Made by a program: the position numbers and the translations under genes. Below, in pieces: positions 36,730 to 46,243 of a DNA stretch of 64,000 nucleotides (positions are counted from its first letter, which is position 1; the number at the start of each line of letters is the position of its first letter). This stretch comes from Prochlorococcus sp. scB243_498I20 (GTDB taxonomy: Bacteria; Cyanobacteriota; Cyanobacteriia; PCC-6307; Cyanobiaceae). The notes beneath the pieces are model-generated. The model did no database searches. It had not been told where the DNA came from and saw only the letters and a program-made list of their open reading frames with translations. The stretch covers positions 186,001 through 250,000 of the forward strand of contig JFMR01000045.1 of assembly GCA_000635015.1 (NCBI GenBank), read 5' to 3'.

Positions 36730-38232
36730 TCAAGTTAAACTATTTTTGATTTTACCATTTATTAATTCGCCAACTATTGCGATGGAGCTATAAGCTATCA
36801 AAACTATGGTGACTTCTTGCCATGCGAAGGAACTTAGTGATTCTTGCAATTGCCAACCTAGACCAATACTTCCAATAATCCCAACAATTGCAGTTTCTCT
36901 AATAATGATGTCAGATCTATAAGCGCAATATGCTAAGTAACTTTTTGCTTGTTGAGAAAATAAACCTAAAAGCCAACTAGTCTTTTTTGAGATTCCTAGA
37001 GATTTCATTGCATTATAATTTTTCTTGTCTTGGCTATCAAGATTTGTAAAAAGTAATTTGCTAGTAATACCAGCGTTGTGGAGACCTAATGTTAAAGCCG
37101 CTAAAGATAAAGAAGGATTATTAAAAGTTAATAGAGTTAGAAGTATTACAGGTGTAGGTATTAAACGTAATAAAAATGCAAAAATTTTTACAAAAATTTT
37201 AGAACTATTGTTGTTAAAAATTCCTATTACTAATGGAGGTAAACTAATTGCGATTCCTGTTGATAAAAGACTTAAAATTATTGTTTCTAATATAAGTTTT
37301 AATAAATCAAATAATCCTAAATCTGAGCTTGATTTAAAAAGAGAACTAACGGAATTAAAATTTTCAAAATTATTATTAAAAATAAAATAAAGAAAATATG
37401 AAAAAGAAAATAAAATTGTTATGAAAAATACTGCAATAAAAAAAATAGATAGGATTTTATTTGTAGTATTAAATTTTATTTTTTTGAATATTAATCCAGA
37501 AAGAATTATCAAAATTGCTAAGGACCATAAATAAGTCCATAACTCTCTAAAATTCAAAGTTTGGAAAGATAAAAAAATACTGGTACCTATTCCTCCAATC
37601 CCAAAAAGTCCTAAAATCACAGTACTTCTTATTGAACACTCTAATCGATATAAACCAAAGTTTTTAAATGTATTTATTATTGGATTCCATATTAAAGTTA
37701 GTAAAGAAGAAAATTTAGGTGCATTTATTTGATTTATAGATTCAAAACTTTTGTAGTCAATAGTTTCTATTTGTTCAGCAAAAACTTTTGAATTTACAGC
37801 AATATAAGGTATACATATAGCTATTATTCCTATCGAAAAATTTATTCCATATATTTGCATTAATAGTATTCCCCAAACCACTTCGTGTATAGATCTAATT
37901 ATTGTTAGAAAAAGCCTTATTATGAGGTAGAAAAAATTTGGAATATTAAAGATTTTATAAAAAATATTTGAGGAAATTATTCCAAAAATTGCTCCAAAAA
38001 TAATACTTACTAACCAACTAAAAAAACCAATTAAAATAGTTTCATTTAATCGCTTAATTACGGTAATAATAATTTCATTATCGGTCTTGGGATTAAATGC
38101 ATAAATTAAGAATTCTTGGAATAATTTAAATCCTCCAAGATGAATATTGTTTATTAATTGATACCCTAGAGGTATGCATACCAAAATTGGAAGAAAAGAT
38201 AATGAGGTATAGTTTAATTTTAATTTGTTCAA
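36730..38232 (-). CDS. phnE: Phosphonate/phosphite ABC transporter permease, double-length
   Basis: 500 residues with about 12 helices. Two permease units are fused: the first around LFLTIIRSIHEVVWGILLMQ and the second around LLRLIPTPVILLTLL, each followed by the EAA-like loop typical of binding-protein-dependent permeases. Ordinary PhnE is ~270 residues, so this is a tandem fusion giving both halves of the pore. It is the last gene of the phnDCE operon, 4 nt after phnC. Confidence 0.88.
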   Translation of the reverse strand: MNKLKLNYTSLSFLPILVCIPLGYQLINNIHLGGFKLFQEFLIYAFNPKTDNEIIITVIKRLNETILIGFFSWLVSIIFGAIFGIISSNIFYKIFNIPNFFYLIIRLFLTIIRSIHEVVWGILLMQIYGINFSIGIIAICIPYIAVNSKVFAEQIETIDYKSFESINQINAPKFSSLLTLIWNPIINTFKNFGLYRLECSIRSTVILGLFGIGGIGTSIFLSFQTLNFRELWTYLWSLAILIILSGLIFKKIKFNTTNKILSIFFIAVFFITILFSFSYFLYFIFNNNFENFNSVSSLFKSSSDLGLFDLLKLILETIILSLLSTGIAISLPPLVIGIFNNNSSKIFVKIFAFLLRLIPTPVILLTLLTFNNPSLSLAALTLGLHNAGITSKLLFTNLDSQDKKNYNAMKSLGISKKTSWLLGLFSQQAKSYLAYCAYRSDIIIRETAIVGIIGSIGLGWQLQESLSSFAWQEVTIVLIAYSSIAIVGELINGKIKNSLT

Positions 38233-38236
38233 CTAA

Positions 38237-38977
38237 TTAATATATTTTCTCTAAATGAATCTTCTTTAAGTTATTTCTTTTGATATTGAAAAAAATTTTA
38301 CCATCCCTTATTCCAATAACTTTATCGAAATCGTTCAGCAAATCTAATCTATGTAATGCAACTAATGCCGTCTTTGGGGATTTTTTTGTTTTATTTTTAT
38401 CTACATTTTCTAGCAGAAGGTTTTTAATTGTTGTTATCAATTTAGGATCTAGATTATTAAAAGGCTCATCTGCAAGTAATATATTTGATTCTTGAATTAA
38501 TGATCTAGCTATAGCCACCCTTTGTTTTTGGCCCCCAGATAGTTTTCTGATTTTTTTGTCGTAAATAGAGTTATGAAGTCTACATAATTTCATATATTTA
38601 TGCGCCTTCTTAAAAGAACTTATATTTAGTAAATTTTTAAAAGCGAAATAAAAATTGTTTTCCGCTAGTAGTCCACAATTAACATTTTGTTCTGCAGAGA
38701 GATCTTCTATTAATCTTAAATCTTGCCATATAGTTGTTATTTTACTTTTCTGCTTTCTATCTAATTCCTCGAAACTTTCATTGAATAATTTAACCTCACC
38801 TTGAGTTGGCTTTATAGTGCCATTAAGTACTGATATAAGTGTAGTTTTTCCTGAACCGCTTTTACCTAAAAGTGCAATTTTTTCCCCATAATTTATTTTT
38901 AAATTTATTTTATTTAGGATCAGATCATTTTTGTATTTATAAGATATATTCTCTAATTCTAAGACAGTATTATTCAT
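38237..38977 (-). CDS. phnC: Phosphonate/phosphite ABC transporter ATPase
   Basis: 246 residues. Walker A is [14 protein letters not shown]-loop TIWQDLRLIEDLSAEQN, signature KLSGGQKQRVAIARSL and Walker B ILLADEPFNNLD; the H-loop is ALHRLDLL. It energises uptake with phnE. The start overlaps the phnD stop by 4 bp (ATGA). Confidence 0.92.
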   Translation of the reverse strand: MNNTVLELENISYKYKNDLILNKINLKINYGEKIALLGKSGSGKTTLISVLNGTIKPTQGEVKLFNESFEELDRKQKSKITTIWQDLRLIEDLSAEQNVNCGLLAENNFYFAFKNLLNISSFKKAHKYMKLCRLHNSIYDKKIRKLSGGQKQRVAIARSLIQESNILLADEPFNNLDPKLITTIKNLLLENVDKNKTKKSPKTALVALHRLDLLNDFDKVIGIRDGKIFFNIKRNNLKKIHLEKIY

Positions 38978-39867
38978 CTAATTTTATTTAATTTCCTCCC
39001 GATTTTCTCTATATTTTTATATTGTTTTAATTCTGCCTTTATAAATCTTTTTGCATTGAACATATCTAATATCTGTTTATGTGATTTTTGCTTTATATCT
39101 AAATTTAGAATTACTGATTTAAGTTCTTTTGTAAACCCTTCCCCGAATCTATTTTCAAGATCACCTTGAGCTACCCAATGATAGTCAACATATTCTGGTG
39201 TGATCCAGAATAACTCTAAATTACTTGTTCTTTCGGGATTATTTTTAAGATTGTTTTCCCAAACCTGTTTATTTAAAGCTCCAGCATCAAATGCCCCACT
39301 ATTAACTAAAGCTATAGTGGCATCATGACTCCCACTAAAACCTGCTTTTTTCCCTTTAAAATGTTTAATTTCTACCCCTGCTTGATTTAAAAAATATTCT
39401 GGCATTAATCTTCCAGAAGTTGAGTTTTCAGAGCCAAAAGTAAATCTTAAATTCTTTAGTTTTTTAAGTCCTTTAATGTTTGAAATTGAGTTAAGTTCTA
39501 AATTTTTGTTTACTATAAAAACACTTTTAAATTCCTTATCGATATCTCTTTGAGCTATGACAATTGAATTAGGTGTTTGTAATCTTGCTTGAACTCCTGA
39601 TAAACCTCCAAACCAAACTAAATCTAAATCTTTAGTTCTAAATCCAGTTACTGCTGCAACATAATTAATAACAGGAATGTATTTAACTTCTACATCAAGT
39701 TGTTTGGATAATTCTTTTGAAAATAAATTAAATCTTTTGTCCAAAACATCTTGGTTTTGATCAGGTATTGCTCCAACTTTTAAAACTTTGGGATTTGAAA
39801 ATACAGGTGATGAAAAAACAGAAAATATAAGAGATGAACTAAGTAGGAAATTTTTTAAATTAAACAT
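38974..39867 (-). CDS. phnD: Phosphonate/phosphite-binding periplasmic protein
   Basis: 297 residues with a signal peptide (MFNLKNFLLSSSLIFSVFSS). The mature protein is of the PhnD type (LKVGAIPDQNQDVLDKRFNL, YVAAVTGFRTKDLDLVWFGG, FTFGSENSTSGRLMPEYFL). Marine cyanobacterial homologues bind phosphite or methylphosphonate; which one cannot be told here. First gene of the operon. No C-P lyase or phosphite dehydrogenase gene is in the window. Confidence 0.92.
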   Translation of the reverse strand: MFNLKNFLLSSSLIFSVFSSPVFSNPKVLKVGAIPDQNQDVLDKRFNLFSKELSKQLDVEVKYIPVINYVAAVTGFRTKDLDLVWFGGLSGVQARLQTPNSIVIAQRDIDKEFKSVFIVNKNLELNSISNIKGLKKLKNLRFTFGSENSTSGRLMPEYFLNQAGVEIKHFKGKKAGFSGSHDATIALVNSGAFDAGALNKQVWENNLKNNPERTSNLELFWITPEYVDYHWVAQGDLENRFGEGFTKELKSVILNLDIKQKSHKQILDMFNAKRFIKAELKQYKNIEKIGRKLNKIR

Positions 39868-39879
39868 AACTTAGATCAA

Positions 39880-41058
39880 TTAAAAGTATTCAGAGATTGC
39901 TTTTTCAAGCCTCTGTAGTCCATCTTTTATTTTAATTTCTGAAGCTGCACAAGATATTCTTATACATTGATCAGCTCCAAAAGCTTTTCCAGGTACAACA
40001 ACTAATCCGTAATCTTGAAGAGCTTTATTGCAGAAATCAACAGAAGTAATTGAGGAGTTGGGTAATTTTGGAAATGCGTAAAATGCTCCATTAGGTTCTT
40101 CAATATAAATCCCATTTATATTATTAAGGCCCTCATAGAGAAGTCTTCTTCTTTGATCATAATGGCTATTTATCATTGAGAAAAACTCATTATTAATTTT
40201 TAAAGCTTCTAAAGCACCTTTTTGAACAAAAGAGCAAACATTACTTGTACTTTGACTTTGTAATGCTGAGGATGCTTTGATTACATCTTTGGGACCTACT
40301 AAATAACCTATCCTCCAGCCAGTCATAGCCCATCCTTTCGCAAACCCATTTATTATAAAAATTCTATCTTTTAAGTCATTTGCTAATGAAGATAAACTAT
40401 AGTGTTTAAATTCTTTCTTAAGGATTAGTTCGTAAATCTCATCAGAAAGAATATTGATATTTGGATTTTCTCTAGCTAAATCGGCAATTTGTAATAATTC
40501 TTCCTTTGACATAACTCTTCCAGTAGGGTTATTAGGAGAATTGATAATTATAAATTTAGTTTTTGAAGAAATTTTAGACTTCAAATCTTCTATATTTATT
40601 TTGAATCCATCTTCTGCAGAAGAATTTGTAAAAATTGGCTTCCCACCCGCCAATCTAACCATCTGGGGATAACTTAACCAATATGGAGAAGGAATAATAA
40701 CTTCGTCTCCAGTATTTAACAATACTTGGAAAAGATTATATATTGCTTGCTTAGCACCATTTGTGACCATTACATTTTCAAATTCATAATTTAAATCGTT
40801 TTGAATTTGAAGTTTATTTGCAATTGCTTTTCGGAGATCTAAATTCCCCGCTACGGGCCCGTACTTTGTAAATCCATCAAATATAGCTTTACTTGTAGCC
40901 TCTATAACTTCTTTTGGGGCATCAAAATCAGGTTCACCTGCACTTAAATTGCAAATATCTACTCCTTCTGCAGATAATTGATTTGCTTTTGCACTTATCT
41001 GCAATGTAAGAGAAGGCTCAATTGAAAGTGCCCGATCAGATAAATTAACTTGACTCAT
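39880..41058 (-). CDS. aspC: Aspartate/aromatic aminotransferase (class I, PLP)
   Basis: 392 residues from the ATG (MSQVNLSDRALSIEPSLTL); a TTG six codons upstream is unlikely. Fold-type I motifs: NLSAGEPDFDAP, VTNGAKQAIYNLFQ, INSPNNPTGRVMS, and the PLP Lys in NGFAKGWAMTGWRIGYL. C-terminal substrate Arg is in QCIRISCAAS. It probably makes aspartate or prephenate-derived amino acids. 12 nt separate it from phnD. Confidence 0.9.
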   Translation of the reverse strand: MSQVNLSDRALSIEPSLTLQISAKANQLSAEGVDICNLSAGEPDFDAPKEVIEATSKAIFDGFTKYGPVAGNLDLRKAIANKLQIQNDLNYEFENVMVTNGAKQAIYNLFQVLLNTGDEVIIPSPYWLSYPQMVRLAGGKPIFTNSSAEDGFKINIEDLKSKISSKTKFIIINSPNNPTGRVMSKEELLQIADLARENPNINILSDEIYELILKKEFKHYSLSSLANDLKDRIFIINGFAKGWAMTGWRIGYLVGPKDVIKASSALQSQSTSNVCSFVQKGALEALKINNEFFSMINSHYDQRRRLLYEGLNNINGIYIEEPNGAFYAFPKLPNSSITSVDFCNKALQDYGLVVVPGKAFGADQCIRISCAASEIKIKDGLQRLEKAISEYF

Positions 41059-41219
41059 TGACTTATGACTTTTCAAATATGACTTTTAATAATGACAAAT
41101 GCATAAATTAAGAATAAATAAAACTATCACACTATGGTTTAATTTAGTTCATTTTCTTAATCTATTTTATTTTCATGTTTTGAGTTCTTAAGATAAAAAT
41201 ATTTAAAGTCTTATTTTCG

Positions 41220-41723
41220 GTGAAAAGGTTAGTAATTGGGAGAGGAAGTGTATTTGCAGATTTGTTAGTAATTGGTGAGGCACCTGGAGCACAGGAAGAT
41301 TTAGAAGGAAAACCTTATGTAGGAAAATCTGGTAAGTTATTAAACGAATTATTAATACAAGCTGGAATTGATTATAAGAAGGATGTTTATTTTTGTAATG
41401 TAATTAAATGTCGTCCACCAAATAATAGAAAACCCACTGCTAGAGAAATTAATATTCATAAACCTTGGTTATTACAGCAAATAAAGTTAGTCGATCCAAA
41501 ATTTATATTACTTACTGGTTCTACTGCTATGAGAGCTATTTTAGAAGTTAAAGATCCTATAAGTAATTTAAGAGGTCAATGGATTAAAAAAGATGGGAGA
41601 GAAATTATGGTAATTTTTCATCCATCTTATTTGTTGAGATTTCCTTCAAAAGAAATCAATAAACCTTACCATCTAACTTTGAAAGACCTAGAGAATGTAA
41701 GTGGTAAACTATATGCCGTATAA
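41220..41723 (+). CDS. Family 4 uracil-DNA glycosylase, N-terminal Cys pair missing
   Basis: 167 residues from a GTG. The catalytic block LLVIGEAPGAQEDLEGKPYVG, FCNVIKCRPPNNRKP and IFHPSYLLR are typical of 4Fe-4S uracil-DNA glycosylases, which remove uracil from DNA. The family normally begins with a CxxC pair before xxVxGRG that binds the cluster. Here the frame is closed by a TGA at 41181 with no such pair, so the protein is shortened by about 15-25 residues. It may be altered or the upstream part may have decayed. Confidence 0.82.
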   Translation: MKRLVIGRGSVFADLLVIGEAPGAQEDLEGKPYVGKSGKLLNELLIQAGIDYKKDVYFCNVIKCRPPNNRKPTAREINIHKPWLLQQIKLVDPKFILLTGSTAMRAILEVKDPISNLRGQWIKKDGREIMVIFHPSYLLRFPSKEINKPYHLTLKDLENVSGKLYAV

Positions 41724-41758
41724 TTTAGTGAAATCCTTTTTGAATATCAAGAATTTTA

Positions 41759-42976
41759 ATGTCATTAACTCAATCTAAAGAGGTTAATAGTCTCTCCAAA
41801 AGATATTCAACTCATATTGAGAGAAGGATAACTAGAACAGTAATGGTGGGTGATATAGCTATTGGAAGTGATTATCCAGTAAGAGTTCAATCGATGATAA
41901 ATGAAGATACGATGGATGTTGAAAATGCTTACTTAGCTATCAAAAGACTTCATGATGTGGGTTGTGAAATAGTAAGGTTAACTGTCCCTTCTTTAGCACA
42001 TGCCAAAGCAGTAGGCGATATAAAGGCAAAATTACTAGAAAATAATATTAATACCCCCTTGGTGGCTGATGTTCACCATAATGGTATGAAAATTGCAATG
42101 GAAGTTGCAAAACATGTTGATAAAGTAAGAATTAATCCTGGATTGTTTGTTTTTGAAAAATCAGACCCTACAAGAACTGAATATACAGATGAGGAATTTG
42201 AAACTATTAAGCAAACAATACTTAAAAGATTTACCCCTTTAGTTGAAGTTTTAAAAGCTGAAAACAAAGCTCTAAGGATTGGAGTTAATCATGGGTCTCT
42301 ATCTGAGAGGATGCTTTTTACTTATGGAGATACTCCATTAGGAATGACAGAATCTGCGATGGAGTTCGTCAAAATTTGTGATGAGCTTGATTTTCATAAC
42401 ATAATTATTTCTATGAAAGCTTCTAGGGCTCCAGTTATGATGGCAGCTTACAGAATGATCGCAGATAGGCTTGACTCAGAAGGATATAACTATCCCTTAC
42501 ATTTAGGAGTCACTGAAGCTGGAGATGGTGATTACGGAAGGATTAAAAGTACTGCTGGAATTGGAACGCTTTTAGCGGAGGGATTAGGAGATACCATCAG
42601 GGTTTCCTTAACAGAAGCTCCTGAAAAAGAAATACCAGTGTGTTACTCAATTTTGCAATCTTTAGGACTCAGAAAAACGATGGTTGAATATATCAGTTGC
42701 CCTAGTTGCGGGAGAACACTTTTCAATTTAGAAGAAGTTGTAGATAAAGTTAGGAATGCTACTTCACATTTGACTGGTTTAGATATAGCAATAATGGGAT
42801 GTATTGTTAATGGACCAGGAGAAATGGCAGATGCTGACTATGGTTATGTTGGTAAAGGGAAAGGAACTATTGCCTTATATAGAAGGAAAGAAGAGATAAA
42901 AAGAGTACCTGAAGATGAGGGGGTTAATGCTTTAATCCAACTTATTAAGGATGATGGGAAGTGGATCGATCCTTAA
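41759..42976 (+). CDS. ispG: 4-hydroxy-3-methylbut-2-en-1-yl diphosphate synthase
   Basis: 405 residues. It catalyses the penultimate step of the MEP isoprenoid pathway with a 4Fe-4S cluster. Blocks: [34 protein letters not shown] and IGVNHGSL. The C-terminal cluster ligands are in [11 protein letters not shown] and [18 protein letters not shown]. In cyanobacteria it takes electrons from ferredoxin. It lies 35 nt after the glycosylase gene. Confidence 0.95.
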   Translation: MSLTQSKEVNSLSKRYSTHIERRITRTVMVGDIAIGSDYPVRVQSMINEDTMDVENAYLAIKRLHDVGCEIVRLTVPSLAHAKAVGDIKAKLLENNINTPLVADVHHNGMKIAMEVAKHVDKVRINPGLFVFEKSDPTRTEYTDEEFETIKQTILKRFTPLVEVLKAENKALRIGVNHGSLSERMLFTYGDTPLGMTESAMEFVKICDELDFHNIIISMKASRAPVMMAAYRMIADRLDSEGYNYPLHLGVTEAGDGDYGRIKSTAGIGTLLAEGLGDTIRVSLTEAPEKEIPVCYSILQSLGLRKTMVEYISCPSCGRTLFNLEEVVDKVRNATSHLTGLDIAIMGCIVNGPGEMADADYGYVGKGKGTIALYRRKEEIKRVPEDEGVNALIQLIKDDGKWIDP

Positions 42977-43037
42977 GGATTTGTCAAGATTTTGAATTAT
43001 AAATAAATTCTTTTTATAATAAAAAATATCGAATTAT

Positions 43038-44372
43038 TTGAAAATAAGAAAATTGCTTAAAAAAAAATATATATTTCTGTTCGCTATGTCCTTTTCTGGA
43101 CTATTTATAAATAATTTTGCAGAGGCAACAGTTTTAAATAATAGTTATAAAGAAGTAATTGATCATGTTTGGCAAATTGTATATAGAGATTTTCTTGATT
43201 CAAGCGGCAAATTTCAAAAGTCCAAATGGATTAATCTAAGAAAAGAAGTTTTATCAAAAACATATTCAGACAGCAATGAAGCATATGATGCGATTAGGAT
43301 TATGCTTACTAACTTAGATGATTCTTATACAAGATTTTTAGAACCTAAAGAATTTAATCAAATGAGAATCGATACCTCTGGTGAATTAACTGGAGTTGGT
43401 ATCCAAATAGTTAAAGATAAAGAATCTGATGATTTAATAATTATTTCTCCCATAGAGGGCACCCCTGCATTTGATGCTGGGATTAAAGCTAGAGATAAAA
43501 TATTATCTATAGATGATATCTCTACTGAAGGTATGAATATTGAGGATGCCGTGAAATTAATAAGAGGACAAAGAGGTACTAAAGTAAAGCTTGAAATTCT
43601 TAGAGGTTCTCAATCCTTTTTTAAGACTTTATCAAGAGAAAAAATTGAAATAAAATCTGTATCAAGTAAAGTCAATCAAACCAAAAATGGCTTATCAATT
43701 GGCTATATAAGAATAAAACAATTTAATGCAAATGCATCCAAAGAAACTAGAGATGCTATTAAGGATTTAGAAACAAAAAAAGTCGCAGGATATGTTCTTG
43801 ACTTGAGAAGTAATCCTGGAGGTTTATTAGAATCAAGCATTGATATATCAAGGCACTTCATTAACAAAGGAGTAATAGTAAGTACAGTAAGTAAAGATGG
43901 TTTAAAAGAAACAAAAAAAGGAAACGGTCAAGCTCTTACAAAAAAGCCCTTAGTTGTCTTAGTTAATGAGGGTTCTGCTAGTGCTAGTGAAATAGTTTCT
44001 GGTGCAATAAAAGATAACAAAAGAGGAAAATTAGTTGGGAAGAAAACATTTGGTAAAGGTCTAGTTCAATCCATGAGAACTTTAGTTGATGGTTCAGGTC
44101 TAACTGTTACAGTCGCTAAGTATTTAACTCCGAACGGCACTGATATAAACAAATCTGGAATTATTCCAGACATAGAAGTAAGAATGAATATAAACCCTAT
44201 ACTTCAAAGAGAGATAGGAACTAGAAAAGATAAACAATATAGAGCTGGTGAAAAAGAGCTAATAAATATAATCAATAGAAAGAATCAGATAAGCGAATTT
44301 AATCCCGACACCACAAACCTTAATGCATTCCTAAAAATTAATAAGGAAGATAAAGTATTTTCATTAAATTAA
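43038..44372 (+). CDS. ctp: Carboxyl-terminal processing protease (S41)
   Basis: 444 residues from a TTG. The N-terminal signal peptide or anchor is KKKYIFLFAMSFSGLFINNFAEA-T. It has a PDZ domain at ~120-200 (DLIIISPIEGTPAFDAGI) and an S41 catalytic domain with Ser in NEGSASASEIVSGA and Lys in GKKTFGKGLVQS. In cyanobacteria such proteases mature D1 or process other exported proteins; which paralogue this is cannot be told. Confidence 0.9.
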   Translation: MKIRKLLKKKYIFLFAMSFSGLFINNFAEATVLNNSYKEVIDHVWQIVYRDFLDSSGKFQKSKWINLRKEVLSKTYSDSNEAYDAIRIMLTNLDDSYTRFLEPKEFNQMRIDTSGELTGVGIQIVKDKESDDLIIISPIEGTPAFDAGIKARDKILSIDDISTEGMNIEDAVKLIRGQRGTKVKLEILRGSQSFFKTLSREKIEIKSVSSKVNQTKNGLSIGYIRIKQFNANASKETRDAIKDLETKKVAGYVLDLRSNPGGLLESSIDISRHFINKGVIVSTVSKDGLKETKKGNGQALTKKPLVVLVNEGSASASEIVSGAIKDNKRGKLVGKKTFGKGLVQSMRTLVDGSGLTVTVAKYLTPNGTDINKSGIIPDIEVRMNINPILQREIGTRKDKQYRAGEKELINIINRKNQISEFNPDTTNLNAFLKINKEDKVFSLN

Positions 44373-45283
44373 TTACTCATATCAAGCATTCTCTTAATTG
44401 GAACATAGGCTCTTCTTATTATTTCTGGGTCTAGTTCAATAGACGGGGAATTATTTTTCAAACAATCAAGAATTTTTTCTAAAGTATTTAATTTCATATA
44501 TGGACACTCGTTACATTTACAACCTTCTACATCGGGAACTTCAATAAAAATTTTATTAGGTTCTTTCTTTTTCATTTGATGAATTATTCCAGGTTCAGTT
44601 AGTACCATGTAAGTTTTAGATGGATCTTTACTTACGAAATCAAGCAGCTTACTTGTTGATCCAATAAAGTCTGAGAGAATTAGTAAATTTTGACTACATT
44701 CAGGATGAGCAATTACTTTTGATCCTGGATTTTGATATTTTAATTTTAGAAGTGCTTCTTCACTAAATGATTCATGAACAATGCAGCTGCCAGGCCATAA
44801 TTTAAGATCTCTTCCTGAATTTTTCTGCACCCATCTCCCAAGGTTCTGATCTGGCGCAAATATTATCTTTTTATCTTCAGGTATCTTTTTAATTAATGAG
44901 ACTGCATTACTGCTTGTACATATCAGATCACTTTGAGCTTTTACTTCTGCAGTGCAATTTATATAACTTACGACATAGTGATCTGGATTTTCTTCCCTGA
45001 ATTTTTGAAATTTATCTGCAGGACAATCGTCTGCTAATGAGCATCCTGCGTCAATATCTGGTAGTAGGACTGTTTTATTAGGGCTAAGTATTTTTGCGGT
45101 TTCGGCCATAAAGTGCACACCGCAAAAAATTATTATATCTGCGTCATTATTTGCAGCTTTCCTAGATAGATCTAATGAATCGCCAATAAAATCTGCAATT
45201 TCCTGAATCTCTGGAGCTTGATAATAGTGCGCAAGAATAATTGCATTAGCTTTTTCGCAACGCTCCTTTATTTCAGAAATCAA
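44369..45283 (-). CDS. nadA: Quinolinate synthase A
   Basis: 304 residues. It makes quinolinate from iminoaspartate and DHAP in NAD synthesis using a 4Fe-4S cluster. Blocks: AIILAHYYQAPEIQEIADFI, FCGVHFMAETAKIL, and LPDIDAGCSLADDCP. Cluster Cys candidates are in VSYINCTAEVKA, HPECSQNLL and EGCKCNECPYMK. It overlaps the convergent protease gene by 4 bp. Confidence 0.94.
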   Translation of the reverse strand: MISEIKERCEKANAIILAHYYQAPEIQEIADFIGDSLDLSRKAANNDADIIIFCGVHFMAETAKILSPNKTVLLPDIDAGCSLADDCPADKFQKFREENPDHYVVSYINCTAEVKAQSDLICTSSNAVSLIKKIPEDKKIIFAPDQNLGRWVQKNSGRDLKLWPGSCIVHESFSEEALLKLKYQNPGSKVIAHPECSQNLLILSDFIGSTSKLLDFVSKDPSKTYMVLTEPGIIHQMKKKEPNKIFIEVPDVEGCKCNECPYMKLNTLEKILDCLKNNSPSIELDPEIIRRAYVPIKRMLDMSN

Positions 45284-45386
45284 ATCTTCTTCGTTTTGAA
45301 CTGATTTCTGTTTTGCAGTAGAAGTTATACTGGTCAGGATTTAGAATATCTCTAAATAGATTATATGCCTTTAAACAGAAAAAATT

Positions 45387-46220
45387 CTGACAAATTTAAA
45401 AATTGCTATTGTTGGTGACTGTCATGGTCAATGGTCTGAATTAGACTTGAAAGTTTTATCGATTATCAAACCAGATATTGTTTTATTTGTTGGTGATATT
45501 TCTGATGGTAGTGTCAAAATAATTAAAAAAATTAATGATATCAAAATTCCTACTTTTGTGATTTTAGGAAATCATGATAGAGGGAAGGATTCTACAGGCG
45601 AAACTCTCTCAAAGCAGATACGTGTTCTTGGTGAAAAATATTGTGCATGGGATTTGAAAGTTTTTAATAATCAAATAAATTTATTGTCTGCAAGACCATG
45701 CAGTTCTGGCGGCGGCTATTATCTTTCTAAAGAAGTTAAAGGCGTTTATGGACCCATTACCGAACAAGATTCAATAAATAAAATCATCAAATGTTCAGAA
45801 GAGAGTATCAAAGATATACCTTTAATAATTATGTCTCATGCAGGCCCTTCGGGTTTAGGTTCAGAACCTAAAAGCATTTGTGGGAAAGACTGGAAATTAC
45901 CCTCTTTAGATTGGGGAGATAGAGATTTGTCTGTTGCTATCTCTCAAATACAAAAGAGAAGAAAAGTTGATCTTGTAATTTTTGGTCATATGCATAATCG
46001 GCTTAAAAGAAATCTTGGTTTAAGAGAGATGTTTAAAATTGATAGCAAAGAGACAATTTATTTTAATACTGCTGTAGTGCCAAGATATAAAACTGATGAA
46101 GATGGGAAATTACTAATTAACTTTTCATGGATTGAGTTTGAAAAAAAGGAATTAAGACATGTCTCTCACCGATGGTATTCAGAGTCTGGTGAAATTCGTG
46201 AAGAAGATAAATTTTTTTAG
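45387..46220 (+). CDS. Cyanobacterial metallophosphoesterase (start uncertain)
   Basis: About 277 residues if started at a CTG. The catalytic blocks of a calcineurin-like phosphoesterase are present: KIAIVGDCHGQW, LFVGDISDG, LGNHDRG, MSHAGPSGLG and IFGHMHNR. The first block lies upstream of the first good start (TTG 45447), so the protein must begin earlier, but only ATT 45384 or CTG 45387 is available after the stop at 45372. An ATG at 45365 is one base out of frame across six A. It resembles the cyanobacterial TIGR04168 group. Confidence 0.78.
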   Translation: MTNLKIAIVGDCHGQWSELDLKVLSIIKPDIVLFVGDISDGSVKIIKKINDIKIPTFVILGNHDRGKDSTGETLSKQIRVLGEKYCAWDLKVFNNQINLLSARPCSSGGGYYLSKEVKGVYGPITEQDSINKIIKCSEESIKDIPLIIMSHAGPSGLGSEPKSICGKDWKLPSLDWGDRDLSVAISQIQKRRKVDLVIFGHMHNRLKRNLGLREMFKIDSKETIYFNTAVVPRYKTDEDGKLLINFSWIEFEKKELRHVSHRWYSESGEIREEDKFF

Positions 46221-46243
46221 GATTAGATATTTTTGATCATATT

